Of a stretch of DNA of 64,000 bases, positions 42,774 through 55,303 are shown piece after piece. Each line of letters begins with the position of its first letter. Within the stretch, counting starts at the first letter, position 1. Source of the DNA: Ridgeia piscesae (lineage: Eukaryota > Annelida > Polychaeta > Sabellida > Siboglinidae); NCBI GenBank assembly GCA_025642075.2, contig JAODUO010001332.1, positions 91,001 to 155,000 of the forward strand. The letters run 5' to 3'. The notes below the pieces were generated by a model. It saw nothing but the letters and a program-made list of their open reading frames with translations, did no database searches and was not told the origin of the DNA. Both the position numbers and the translations under genes were made by a program.

Positions 42774-43462
42774 GGACTGTTGCATATACCCGCATACAAT
42801 GGAGATATACTCGACAACATGAGAAGCTAGTGCCTATATAGTCACAGTACAGCGACCAAGCCAAGTGTTTCCGTTACCACCCCGGCCAGCCTCGGTCGAA
42901 ACACCAGCAAGTAAACAACAAAACAGTCCCACAAGTTATACCACTTACAAATACCACAATAATTATAATATACCTACCCGATCATTGTGTTATGTCCTAG
43001 TTGAGTATACTGACGTTGTGCAAGAATAGGGGACACCGAGTATGGGACTTGTCTCGTAGACGTAGTGTGTTTACAAAATGAGCTTGACCGACTAACTGCA
43101 TGAGTAACTTCCCCGTCGCGTCGTAAATTGACCCGTACAACTACAACGATCTTCGAAATGAAACATCAACTAAAGTCACATGTTCGATGCATGAAACTGC
43201 TTGAATAGCAAAACTTTGGCAAACTTCTTCTGCAGTCAAATGATTCAGACCAGCCGACACCATTTTGCAAACTCAAAAAATAAGGCACTTTGAAGAAATG
43301 CATGAAATTCCGTAAACTTGAATAGCACTGGTGGCCATAAATACCCACAATGCATTGCCGATATATTAACCTTCAAATTAAATGTGTTTCAAAAGTATCC
43401 TCCAGAGAGCGCCTCTGTAAAACCTGAGGTATAAACACAGAAAAAAGCACCGAAAGATAGTA
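42770..43462. other. Unannotated stretch
   Basis: No exon, repeat or RNA gene recognised. Confidence 0.3.
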
Positions 43463-43511
43463 CTGCCGTGCACCGTCAAAAATACTATGTCAGTTTGACG
43501 GTGCATGGCAG
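43463..43511. repeat. 18-bp inverted repeat (hairpin)
   Basis: CTGCCGTGCACCGTCAAA at 43463-43480 pairs with 43494-43511 with a single mismatch; 13-base loop. It is about 40 bases upstream of a degenerate telomere-like tract. Confidence 0.85.
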
Positions 43512-43550
43512 ATTTCGACCGAACCACTATTCCAAAATGGGGGTGTGAGT

Positions 43551-43622
43551 TTGGGTTAGGGTTAGGGGTAGGGTCAGTTTAGGGTTAGTGTCAGGGTTAG
43601 AATCAGGGTTAGGGTCAGGGTA
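43551..43622. repeat. Degenerate TTAGGG-like tract
   Basis: GGGTTAGGG, GGGTCAGTTTAGGGTTAG and CAGGGTTAGGGTCAGGG variants; only a few perfect TTAGGG units remain. Confidence 0.75.
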
Positions 43623-44525
43623 ATACGTTTTATCAAGGTCTATACAAGTCAAGTCGGGCCACGCAGCGGCGACAACCTCACATCCCTATTTTGGTGTAAT
43701 GGTTTGGTCCAAATCGACTGGGTTGCACTTTGACGTCATTGATAAATTAAACGCACATGGCCGTTTGTTTGTAGGCGCTCACAGGTAATCAGGGCGGTGT
43801 AACGTTGTCCACAAGTTTATACCCGGTGGCCATGCCCAACAAAATGCAATTTTTCACTTGTTATAATTTATCAGCAAATGTAGATAGCCTATCAGTGTGG
43901 ATACATATGCCGTAATACTGGGCCAGATAAGGGGTCGTTGTGAGAAGTTGTTTGTGTCAACTAGGCAGCTATCCATGCAATGCATGGATGACCAACGAAC
44001 ACACCAGGATTTGTTGCGATCGTTTCTGCACATGTTTGTAAATTGGTGTTATTATGTGCAGTATATTTACACCACAACACAACACACTATGATTTTAGTT
44101 TATTGTTTTGCTATGATATTGCAGTCATAATAGTGTTTTGATAATGTAATGTGTCAGGCATTCATTATTCCGATAAACATTCCCTTGCAAAAAAACTATT
44201 GATTTTTATATAGAATATTTTATAGGACTGTCGGTGCAATATCGACGGCCAATTTTTTGGTCGAGTTTTGTCATGTCCAATCAACAGTTCGTCAAGCAGG
44301 GTGCAAGATATAATTGTATTTGATTATGTTTATACTCTGGTGAAGTCGCTTGATGGCGTTGTATCGGACATTGTCGGTAAATCGTGATTCAGAATACTCT
44401 GACTGGTAATATCGACCACTGACGGTTGCCTGGAACGCAAGTCTAAATTTAAGTCACTTGTGTTTAATTAACTTCGACGCTACCGAACAAGACGCTTTCA
44501 CGGCTCTTGGTTAACCGTGTCGAAC
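43623..44525. other. Unannotated stretch
   Basis: No coding or repeat feature recognised with confidence. Confidence 0.3.
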
Positions 44526-44531
44526 TACGCG

Positions 44532-44547
44532 TGACGTCGTGACGTCG
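44532..44547 (+). promoter_or_regulatory. Paired CRE-like sites in a CpG-rich segment
   Basis: Two abutting TGACGTCG octamers. TGACGTCA is the CREB/ATF site. They lie 17 bases before an ATG-initiated ORF in a locally CpG-rich segment (about 44470-45240), which is unusual in this AT-rich window. Confidence 0.3.
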
Positions 44548-44563
44548 TGTCAACGCGTGTCCA

Positions 44564-44848
44564 ATGTTGAGCCACGGTTACAGTGAAATGGGGCGGAGCG
44601 CGGATATTGACGTGGAGTGGGCGGGGAAGTGGCAGCGGGGTGGGGACGTGCTCACTACAACAATGTGGGCCAAGAAGACAGCCGGCCAGTCAGCTATGTG
44701 GGCCGAGAAGATAGCCGGCCAAGCTCGGTCAACCAAGACGGAACGGAAACAAAAGAACAGCGAGACCGACGCGACCTCCATGGATAGCACTTGGATCAGT
44801 GACACCGGGAACAGTGACATCGTGGCGCTAGGCGTTTCAGCTATCTAA
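44564..44848 (+). CDS. Hypothetical 94-codon ORF
   Basis: ATG-initiated frame, polar and lysine-rich, with an internal duplication (MWAKKTAGQSA followed by MWAEKIAGQA) that is also visible at DNA level near 44663-44730. Not recognised. Possibly a gene start, given the CpG-rich context; possibly chance. A longer overlapping frame on the other strand (44892-45320) has no motif either. Confidence 0.25.
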   Translation: MLSHGYSEMGRSADIDVEWAGKWQRGGDVLTTTMWAKKTAGQSAMWAEKIAGQARSTKTERKQKNSETDATSMDSTWISDTGNSDIVALGVSAI

Positions 44849-45304
44849 CAATTAACAGTCAAAACTGTGACAGCCGCTGTCACAGGTGCGCTCAAAATAT
44901 CAACAAGAACAATCGTAGGTTTGATGAAGGAAGACACGAAAGGTAACTGCAGAAATAATAATGACAAATTGATGTTCTTAAAGAGTACAACAGGAGAGAC
45001 AGTGTTAAGTTCATCGGCCTCTGCATGCCCGCGCAGGGGGACACGGGAGACACGTCCCGTACGCGACCTAGTTGCAATGTTATCGTGGTTGCGATTGGAT
45101 GCTGGAAGTAAACACGCGCCAGGTGCATTTGGCCGTGCGACCTGGCAGGCGGGAGCGTCGTTGGATCGAGGAACAAAACAAACCAGCAAGCGCGAAAGTG
45201 AACTGTTTTCTGCCGCATACAAGATCGCAAAAGTGTAGGTGGAGAATGGGACGGTAAATAGCCGAAAATACGGTATTGTTTCGATGATGACGCAGTGCTA
45301 ATAA

Positions 45305-45690
45305 TTAATATCACGTGCATTTAAAACATCATTTATTTCATTTTTATTACATAAATTGTATGTTCGCAATTATTTAATCTCACTTCCTAATAATTATGAC
45401 ATGCGTTTAAAATATTTATTTCCATTTTATTACAGACATTTTATTTGGGCAATTAATTAATCTCACTTGCTAATAATTTTGACATGCATTTAAAACATTT
45501 ATTTCCATTTTAATTACAGACATTTTATTTTGGCAATAAATATTAATCTTACTGGCTAATAATTATGACATGCATTTAAAACATTTATTTCCAATTTGAT
45601 TACATTTTATTTTAGCAATTAATTGTTGTCACTTGCTAATAATTATTATGACAACGTTTATTTCTATTTTAACTATACAACTTTTTGTTG
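45305..45690. repeat. ~84-bp minisatellite
   Basis: Four diverged AT-rich copies marked by AATTATGACATGCATTTAAA at about 45391, 45474, 45559 and a degenerate one near 45642, each followed by ATTTATTTCCATTTT and CAATTAATT. Confidence 0.85.
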
Positions 45691-46289
45691 TTGATATTTT
45701 TACAGTCATGTCCAATCATTTTCATACAAGTCATGCATGAAAATATAAAATAAATGAAAATAAATAATAAAACTCTACAATAATTGAAGAAAAAACATAT
45801 AAAAAATTACTTAAAAACAAACAACTGATACTACTAATAATTGATAAATATACAAGAAAATATCAAGGCCATTGTGGCAAAATTCTTCCCAAGAGAAAAC
45901 TGTTCGAGATTATGAGGAACGGATAATTGCTGAAAAAATACGACGGTCAGAAGTAGATCATGACATATGACAATGTTACTGCTCTCCATAGCAAATTGCA
46001 GAGTGACATGATGACGGAGAGCCGAGCAAAGCGCGCATTCAGCTGAAATGTTCGCATTACCCGACGCAGCTCTTCGTTTAAAGAGACTGGACCATTCATT
46101 GTGTGTCATATGTTGGAGTGAATAACATTAATCATGGTTAACCGGTCATTGGAATATTCTCTGTGCCACAACATGAATAACAGAAGGCCAGCCGATGTAA
46201 CAAAAACAGTTCTCATCTAAAGGTAAATAGTTTTGTTTTTATTGTGCATAAATATTTTGTGATTCAATATATGCACACATACACACACA

Positions 46290-46290
<1 letters not shown>
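45691..46290. other. Unannotated stretch
   Basis: AT-rich with no exon or repeat family recognised. Confidence 0.3.

Positions 46291-46352
<62 letters not shown>
46291..46352. repeat. (AT)n microsatellite
   Basis: About 60 bases of AT dinucleotide, followed by a C-run near 46387. Confidence 0.97.
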
Positions 46353-46354
<2 letters not shown>

Positions 46355-46782
46355 CACAAAGGAAGATCGACTTTTCACCACTCCATCCCCCCCCCCATTA
46401 CTACCACTTTGCTCCTTTTAAGTACACAGTGTTAATATTTCGTTTGTGCAATGTACTTACAATTGGTTTATGCAATGTAGAATAGATAGATGGCACTTGG
46501 ATTTCATTGTCTCAGAGGATTTTCATTGCTTTAGTATATCCAATTGTATCGGCTTAGTCTGCATCATTTGTGTGTATTAGCATTAGTTGTTACAGGGTGG
46601 GGGACATTGTTTGAACACCCCACCTTTGCTAACTATTGTCATTTAATAACTGTTTTTATATTGTCTCGACGAGTGTATACATCCTGAGTACATTTATTAA
46701 ATGACCTTTATCAACAATAACTCTTGTTTATTTATTGTAGCAAACAAGTTCAGATAACTGCCAGTATAAGCATCAGCAGTGT

Positions 46783-46883
46783 ATAATTATATTATATTAT
46801 ATTATATTATATTATATTATATTATATTATATTATATTATATTATATTATATTATAATATATTATATTATATTATATTATATA
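46783..46883. repeat. (TTATA)n microsatellite
   Basis: About twenty pentanucleotide units with one interruption near 46855. Confidence 0.95.
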
Positions 46884-47345
46884 TTGTGTGACAATTCCGA
46901 CCAATTATCTTGTTCGCCACGAATTGTTGTATCAATCGTAGTTTCCGTTTAAATACAAAATAGTTGTGTTTTGTCCAAAATTATAATTATTATTATATAT
47001 CTGGTAGTGGAAATATAATTCATTAGTAAACTAATAACATCAGTAATATTTCCTATGCATAATATGTATGTGAATATATAATTTCCCGCAGATCATACTG
47101 ATGATAATAATTAATTGTTATTATATTATCTATAATTAATTAAGCTATTTAAATAGCACGTTACTGCATCTGCGCGTGCGAAAGCAGTAGCGAATGAAAT
47201 AATATTCGCGCGCACAAACGCGCTGTCTAACGGCGTTTTTGTGAAGCTCGTTTATATTGCAAACTGACGGTAATCGCGGAGCTGCGTGTAGCCGCCTTCG
47301 AAAAATGCCGCGTTGACGTCGAGATTTGCGGGTTTGTTATGAATT
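46884..47345. repeat. Duplicated GC-motif block, copy 1
   Basis: Alignable to 48270-48920: ATATCTGGTAGTGGAAATATAATTC, AATTAATTAAGCTATTT, the GCACGTTACTGCATCTGCGC and ATTCGCGCGCACAAACGCGC cores, TTTTTGTGAAGCTCGTTT and GACGTCGAGATTTGCG. Its first ~45 bases are instead inverted at 47950-47996. No open reading frame spans it. Confidence 0.85.
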
Positions 47346-47752
47346 TTCTTCCTTTAAGAAATGCAAGTGTATTTTTTGTAACATAGTGTGAGTGTGTGTT
47401 AGTGTAGGCAGGCGTTTTCAAGATCGCCCATTTCATTGTTCGACTTATATCGGTCGTTGAATGTTCGGTGTGTGCTTACAGTGAGTTACATCTGCTCTGG
47501 GCGATCCGGGTGACGTTTTTGCGCATGCATAAACACATCAATTTGCAGCGAAATGCAAAGTATTTATGTTATAAATACCACGGCCTGTTAGCTAACTCTC
47601 CTGTGATGATTATTGCTAAGAGTTGCTTAAAGTTTCATTTAATACATTAAAATATTACGTTTGTTTAAACCACTGTCACGGAATATGGCGCACTACAGTC
47701 ACGTGATTTGCGCGTGCTATCAAAATATGTCTCATAGCCTGTTTTGCCTCGT

Positions 47753-47754
<2 letters not shown>

Positions 47755-47826
<72 letters not shown>

Positions 47827-47887
47827 TTTAAAACTATTACTTACGATTAGTAGTTGTCATTATTACCATTTAGTTCATATATATATA

Positions 47888-47946
<59 letters not shown>
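47755..47946. repeat. Two (AT)n microsatellites
   Basis: AT-dinucleotide tracts at about 47755-47823 and 47877-47946 separated by ~50 bases of unique sequence. Confidence 0.95.
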
Positions 47947-47952
<6 letters not shown>

Positions 47953-48261
47953 ACAATTCGTGGCGAACAAGATAATTGGTCGGAATTGTCACACAATTAT
48001 GATGAGCTGAATTCGAAGATGAATGTCATTATTTAGCTGTTCATTCCGCAATAAGAATTGTATTACCTGGCCACAAGCACATCGTTGCACGTTGATATCG
48101 TGGGACGTGACAGCTGTGTTGGCCGATGGCTAAGCATGCGCTGTCCAAGCCAAATGCAACAAAAGTTTTTCCCTATCACCATATATTTCTCATATACTAT
48201 TCATATTCTGCTTCAATTTCAGTTATTCATTGTACCGATAATGAATTAAGTGTGTTGTCCA

Positions 48262-48920
48262 ACATTATTAGTATTGTTATTATTACATATCTGGTGGTGG
48301 AAATATAATTAATTAGTAGACAAGTAACTTCTGCAGTATTTTTACGCATAGTGAGTATGTATGTGATAAATGAAAATTATGATTACGTAATTATAATTTT
48401 TAAACATTTACTCAATTTACTCATTCTTTTATCAGAATTTTTTTATAGAATTATTTGCTACATTGATTATTATTATGCTTTTTATAACTAATATGTAATT
48501 TTATTTATGTATATACTTATTATTTAACAAAGTAGTTACATTCTTCTTATTGTAAAAAATTATCCTCTTTATATATATACTAATAGCAAAATATTGTGAA
48601 GCGCCACAAACACTTATGGGTGTGGGCAATCTCCAACAAAATATGTTATTAATAATAATTATTATTATTATAAACCTTTTAATTTCCTGCAAATCGATGA
48701 TAATAATTATTATATTTATTATGTTATTTATAATTAATTAAGCTATTTTAACAGCACGTTACTGTATCTGCGCGTGCGAATGCAATAACTAATATAAATA
48801 TTCGCGCGCACAAACGCGCTGTCTCACAGCATTTTTGTGAAGCTCGTTTCTATCGCGGCGCTGCTTGTGTAGCCGCCGCCGAATATGTCGAGTTAACGTC
48901 GAGATTTGCGCGTTTGGTTT
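48262..48920. repeat. Duplicated GC-motif block, copy 2
   Basis: Direct counterpart of 46.98-47.34 kb, interrupted between about 48385 and 48690 by AT-rich sequence that includes a retroelement tail. Confidence 0.85.
48592..48675 (+). mobile_element. LINE-type 3' tail
   Basis: GTGAAGCGCCACAAACACTT ... GTGTGGGCAATCTCCAACAAAATATG then ATTATTATTATT. It is related to the tail at 51598-51665 and inserted in copy 2 of the duplicated block, dating the insertion after the duplication. Confidence 0.6.
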
Positions 48921-49422
48921 GTGAATTTACTTCGTTAGAACAATGCAAGCATATTGTTCTGGTAAACTAGTGTATGGATGTAAGATTTATGAGGTGGTCG
49001 TTTTCATGAATACGTCAGAAAGTAAAAACTCGTCCTGATATCGATTTTAGCCTTAATTTAGGACAGCCTCCAATAGCTTCATCGTACCTTCTGCTCTTCG
49101 AAAATGACCTGTGTTGTATTCATGAATTCTGCCCTTTCCTGTTGTTGTTGTTTTTCGCCGCTGGAGATAGTAATCTCCTGCGCAACATTTACTTGCGAAT
49201 GGCGGAAGAAGAAATACACGCATGTCTTTCTTAATGGGTAGACCTAAGGACGTGCCAATGATAATTATGTTATTCTTCACTCTTGTGATCTCAGATAATC
49301 AAAGACGATGTTTAAAGTAACATGTAAGCTAATTACAGTTGTAAGGTTGTTTTCTTCACTGTGACTGGGCAGGTTAAACAATATAATTTCCCTTTTATAA
49401 TCTGCGTTGTCAAACACACACA
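48921..49422. other. Unannotated stretch upstream of LINE
   Basis: Contains a minus-strand 75-codon frame at 49053-49280 that I do not recognise. Confidence 0.25.
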
Positions 49423-50752
49423 CTACCCGTAAGTGACACTAAGTTGGCACTTGATGACATCAAAGTGAACAAAGCTACGGGTCCGGTCAGAATACCCCCA
49501 TGGGCGTTGAAAGAGTGTTCACACCTTCTTGCAGCACCGGTAACTGCTATATTTAATAGTTCTCTTAGGGAAGGTGTACTGTCAAAACTATGGAAGACGG
49601 CAACTGTTATTCCTTTGTCAAAGAAACATCCTCCAGTTTCTATTAATAATGACATAAGACCGATATCATTTACACCAATTAAATATAAGGCGTTTGAATC
49701 ACTAGTGCTAAAATGGGTCGATGTTTATGTTAAACCACAAATTGATGACAAGCAGTATGGAGGAATGGCAGGGACTTGTACCACGGAGGCTCTTGGTTGA
49801 AATGCTCCACAAATGCTATGAAAGCACCGATGTAACGGGTAATTTTGTAAGAGTGCTTTTTCTTGATTATAGCAAAGTATTTGATCTGATTAACCACGAT
49901 ATACTGTTAAACAAAATGGTTGGAATGGAAGTACCTGCACATCTGGTTCGATGGATGGCAGCGTTCTTACTAGATCGCGAATAGAGAGTAAAAGTCGGCG
50001 ACGCTGTGTCAAAACCAGGTGTTCCCAATGGGGGCGTTCCCCAGGGGACTTTATCAGGACCAAAACACTTCTCAGTCCATATCAATGATTTGCAAACGCC
50101 TTGTCCTATTTATAAATATGTTGACGACAGCACTATATTTGAAATATGCAACCAAGACGTGGTATCTGTTATCCAGGATTCTGCTGACGTTGTTGAGCAA
50201 TGGTCTTGTAATAATGACATGCGTATCAATACGACTAAGACCAAAGAAATGGTTATATGTTTCAGAAGAGACAGAACATTTGTAGATTCTCTGCCATATA
50301 TTTATTTGAATGGAAATTATACTGAAAGAGTGTCTCAAGCAAAGGTTCTCGGTGTAACTATATCATCTGACTTAACTTGGAATGCACATGTAGATGAAAT
50401 AATTTCAAAGGCAAGAAAGAGAGTGTACATGATTTATCAATTGAAAAGTGCTGGTATCAACCAAAATGATTTGGTTAGAATTTATGTATCTGTAATTAGA
50501 CCTGTAGTCGAATATGTGTGCCCTGTATGACATACGAACTTACCTATTTATTTATCGGACAATATAGAAATAATTCAAAACAGGTGTCTCAAAACTATAT
50601 TTCCAGGTTATCAGTACGAAAATATCCTGCAGATGGTAAACCTGCCGACGTTGCACCGCAGACGCGATGAATTGTGTAGAGCGTATTTCGCTAAAATGAA
50701 GAGTAGGGATCACAAACTGAATGCGTTAGTACCAAATGGTCAGACAATTTAA
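49423..50752 (+). pseudogene. Non-LTR retrotransposon reverse transcriptase (Jockey/CR1-like), broken
   Basis: Three frames together give a nearly continuous reverse transcriptase: K-A-T-G-P at the start of the domain, S-L-R-E-G and W-K-T-A-T-V-I-P, then F-L-D-Y-S-K-V-F-D (motif A), G-G-V-P-Q-G-T-L-S-G-P (motif B), and Y-V-D-D-S (motif C, catalytic aspartates present). The thumb and C-terminal region follow: LGVTISSDLTWNAHVD, V-I-R-P-V-V-E-Y, I-Q-N-R-C-L-K-T-I-F-P. It ends at TAA near 50752. Breaks occur near 49800 (frameshift), 49982 (stop TAG) and 50528 (TGA replacing Trp). No endonuclease domain is present, so the copy is 5'-truncated at about 49.42 kb. Catalytic residues are retained, and decay is modest. 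Confidence 0.9.
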
Positions 50753-51597
50753 TTTGATTTAACTTTTTATTTATTTTTATTTTATAACAATGTTTATGTA
50801 AAGTATATCTTAATGCATATATGTTTTTAATTTATTACGTAGGTTTCCAATGATTATTTTAGTATGAATGTACATGTACAATCCAACTGTAAAGTTGCCA
50901 CATAATACACAAGTGCGAGCAGAGATATCTGTACAATCCCAACTCACCCCGAATGCCGATATTTAGTGCGGAGTTGCTCGATCAGACTGCCGATGACTTG
51001 CGACTCGATCAACGAAATTGTGTTCCTCGGCGACAAGGCGACTTGCTACCAGGATGGAGGTCTCAGACAGGCACCCTCCATATATACGGCATTTCGCGCA
51101 TGCGTTCCCTGACAGCGTTACGACATCATTTACGTATTTAACCGAAAACACCTTGAGTTCTGGGATCAGTGCGCCGCACGTATTCTCCTCAATGCCCTCG
51201 GGGTATATTTAATATTATTGTCACACAACGTTACAACTAAGCACTGCCAATTATCTCCAACGAAAGGGTCAAACGCACCTTGATTTGAATTGAATTTAAA
51301 TTTATTTTAACAACAATAACTACTACATTATACATACAATACAAATTGTTGAAAAAGGGTAAAAGAAGTAAAATGCTTATCATGTTTACCCTTATAATTG
51401 CTTAATTACATACATAAAGCATCTGAACAGTGCAATGGAAGGTGTGGCAACACTACTTACATGTATAACCATACCACATTTAATCAAAAAAGATACTGTG
51501 ACAGTTATTATATTATTTTACATTTATTTTTAAACACTAATATTTGTCTTATTGTATACATATTATCTTTGTGTGTCTTTTAAATCGTAATATGGCG
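50753..51597 (+). other. Sequence between LINE RT and a LINE tail
   Basis: May be the 3' UTR of the reverse transcriptase copy, perhaps interrupted by a GC-richer insert at about 50935-51210. No convincing coding feature. Confidence 0.3.
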
Positions 51598-51665
51598 TGA
51601 AGCGCCACGAACGATTATGCATGTGGCGCTATACCAAATAAATATATTATTATTATTTATTATTA
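51598..51665 (+). mobile_element. LINE 3' terminus with stem-loop
   Basis: AGCGCCAC at 51601-51608 pairs perfectly with GTGGCGCT at 51623-51630, followed by ATACCAAATAAATATATTATT repeats. A 3' stem-loop plus short tandem tail is the usual end of many LINEs, consistent with the upstream reverse transcriptase being its source. Confidence 0.65.
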
Positions 51666-53792
51666 TTATTAACCCTTTGCTTATGTGAAAATAGTACAAA
51701 ATATGCATACCATGTTTGTTAATCAAGGAACTGGCTCTATACATAATAGCACAATATTTTGACAGTTTAGATCTTACTGATAAAATGCGACTTTTCCAAT
51801 TTACTTTGTCATCAATTACTACACCTAAAAAATAAGAAGAGGATAATTATTTTCGCAAACGTCCAATGCAACATCCTGAATACGCCGCTGGAGCTGCTCA
51901 AGGAAGTGTATTTTTGCTCTGCTCAATATATTCATAATATGCGGAGTTTCCCGACGTCTATACTGCACCATATTCAACAGTTATGTTATGGAAGTTGAGG
52001 AGTAATCCAAACTCACACTCCTGGACTCACAGAGTTGCTCGAGAGAGGGCTCATTGCGAGCTAGCTGCCGATCTATACGAGAATTGTGGAGATCTGTGTC
52101 AGATAGCCACGGTCTTTTCCACAGAAAGGTTCTTTTCGCGGCTTGCTCGCGACAAGTCACAGGGTTCGAAATAGGGGTAGCCCGAGGGTAACTTTAAAAA
52201 CAAACAGTAATCATCTTAGAACAATATTTTGTTTGAATGTTGTGTAAGTTATTGTTATTATTATGCAACCTGGATATGGCGTTATGCAACATTATTTTAG
52301 TAGGAAACTTAACAAAAGCAGATACTTTTCATCAACACAATATTTGTAAACTCACAAACACGTGTTAAATATGCATAGTAGAACATTTGTAGTGTTCTAC
52401 TAAAAAAACTATTTCTGTCGGAATGTCTGACAGGCTGACTGTACTGGATTTAAGACCACGAAGGCAGCACGTCATAATTATCAAACTGAAGCGATAACTC
52501 TTAATCAGAACTCTAATCGACACGCGTTTATGGTTGCAACGTACCTAGTAATTACTGCTGACACCTAGGTGTTGCTAACGGTACTGTATAATTATGGTGT
52601 TGATATAATTTCGTTGCCTGTCGTCGATAGTACCAATTACCCCAACTAGCGGGAGGGGCGGCTGATAAGAGAGATAAGCATAATAACACGTACTACCTGC
52701 CATTTGGTATGCGGGTGCCCATCTGTGATGACATGCATCCCTTACAATATGATAACAGGTTCTTTTATGTAAACTAACTACTAATCTAGGATAGCATTGC
52801 AAGCATACTGGTAAACACATTTTCGGATCAACAATTTAATTGCTACGGATATTAAATCAAAACCAACACATTATCGACTTAGCGTATTACCAACCACAAA
52901 CACAACACTAAAGCGTTGTAAAGAGTTAATCATGACATCCACACATCAGAAATTTGTAAAAACCGACAGTACCACTATGCTGATACCAACTGTAACTAGT
53001 ATCGTACATGAAAGGTAATAGAAATGATCACAAATAGACACATGAAAATAAAATGTGTGAACTTTCCACAATCATTCAACAGCATCAATGGGGTGGTCTT
53101 TTGGCTTTACAGAAAATCTTTATTGTCGCTATCTCGCAATGAGGTAGGCGTGAATATGTGTGTGCATGCGTGTGTACAACATGTACATGTATGGATGCGT
53201 GAACATGCGACATTGCAAGCATTGTTAATGGATACGAATGTGCTACACCCAATGAACTCACCTGCATGTATCGCACAGAAATAGACAATAAATGGCACTC
53301 ATTGTCTCAGGCCGACGTTCGTATTGAACTACGATAATAGATACATCCTGACATATCACCGCCAATGTTGTCACTACTGTTTCAACTGAGCTGGGTAGTA
53401 GTTGTGCTTTACGTTTAATATCAGTGTTATACCATATTGACCTTGCGCTCTCATTTTCACAACATGAAACATCATGTAAGCCACATATTTTTATCTTACG
53501 AAACGTATATTGTTGTTCGCCCCCATTTACACACTCGATTGTCCGCCTATCCTCATATCCAACATTACATTAAACAAATACAGAACAGGATTCGGCAACG
53601 TGACACTTCGGTGTTTCTAACTGTTTTACAAGCACTTATGGTAATGTTTTCTTATTATTTTCAACATCCGTCGCTACATACAAGAAAGCGTGATTTCACC
53701 CAACCAGCCATGTACAATTTCACTATTTGTATGATTTGACATTAGCCAAAGATTGTCATCTAAAAGTATATATACGTGTGTTTGTGTGTTTG
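51666..53792. other. Unannotated stretch
   Basis: No recognised gene. Short frames at 51983-52174 and 53437-53739 lack motifs; a GTGTGC-rich part lies near 53155-53210. Confidence 0.3.
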
Positions 53793-53803
53793 TGTGTGTG
53801 TCT

Positions 53804-53886
<83 letters not shown>

Positions 53887-54042
53887 TGCGTGTGTGTGTG
53901 CGTGCGTGCGTGCGCTTGTGTGTGTGTGACTGTGTGTGTGTGTGTGTGTGTATGTGTGCGTACGTGCGTGCGTGCCTATGTGTGTGAACGTATGTGTGAG
54001 AGAAATACGGTGTATGCGCGCGCGCGTTTGTGTGTGTGTGTG

Positions 54043-54077
<35 letters not shown>

Positions 54078-54133
54078 ACGTGCGTGCGTACGTGCGTGCG
54101 TGCGTGTGTGCGCACGTGTGTGAACGTATGTGT

Positions 54134-54177
<44 letters not shown>

Positions 54178-54179
54178 GT

Positions 54180-54235
<56 letters not shown>

Positions 54236-54241
54236 GTGGTG

Positions 54242-54307
<66 letters not shown>

Positions 54308-54450
54308 GTATGTGTGTGTGTGTGTGTGTGTTGTGTGTGTGTGTGTGTGTGTGTGTGTGATGTGTGTGTGTGTGTGTGTGTGTGTTGTGTGTGTGTGTGT
54401 GTGTGTGTGGTGTGGTGTGTGTGGATGGGTGGGTGGGTGGGGTGGGTTTG
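53775..54450. repeat. Compound (TG)n / (CGTG)n / (AT)n microsatellite
   Basis: About 670 bases of TG tracts with blocks of GTGCGTGC, an (AT)n island at about 54137-54170, TGTGTGTAT variants and a GGTGGGTGGG end. Within it TGTGTGACTGTGTG and GTGTGAACGTATGTGTGAGA recur at ~120-base spacing, indicating a higher-order duplication. Confidence 0.95.
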
Positions 54451-54847
54451 TGTTTGTTCGTGGACAAGTCAAATTCCTAAACTGTTTGGCGGCTTCTTTG
54501 CCTGTGGTTGCCGCGACACTAAAATGAAATCGTACACCAAGTGAGCCGCCTACAAAACAAAACAAACTGTCCACGTCTTGCGTGCAGACTTCCCCGTCAC
54601 CTTCTCAGCCACATGTAAGTGAGACTGTCTACTACAGTACATGAGATACTGTTGAAGACACCACATTTAATCTGACAACGTAATTACGTTACTTACACGC
54701 TTCGAATTGTATTGCAGCGATTGGCACCATTTGAAATGTGGTATTATTTATTATGTTTCAAACTGGATTAAATACACAGTCATTTATATGTGATTACCGT
54801 GTATTAACAATATTTTTCTATCAGTTAATAGTTATATGGCTTATAGG

Positions 54848-54897
<50 letters not shown>

Positions 54898-54909
54898 CAT
54901 ATATATATA

Positions 54910-54976
<67 letters not shown>
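54848..54976. repeat. (AT)n microsatellite pair
   Basis: Two AT tracts separated by AAAAATC. Confidence 0.97.
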
Positions 54977-54978
<2 letters not shown>

Positions 54979-55303
54979 CTTTACTGACCACATCCGGACA
55001 GCTGTCCCGTTCACGGGTGTGTACATACATGTAAATTTCGTTGCGTATACGGATTAAAATAATGGTGACAGTAATAATGATAATTATATAAAATAATGAG
55101 GCACTATGATAAAAACCGTGTAAAATTGGCTATGTTTAAATTATATAATTCTTTAAAAAATGAATATTATACATAGACATTACAGACAAAACATTAGAAC
55201 CCGCTATACTGCACTGATATTAGTAAAAAATAAATAAGATAAATAATATATGTATATATCGTAATAATAAATTAGCTAAAATATAATGTTCGTTGTGTGA
55301 AAC

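Noticed and set aside
53756..54574. 272-codon His/Thr-rich minus-strand ORF
   Set aside because: Translation of a TG/CA microsatellite, not a gene.
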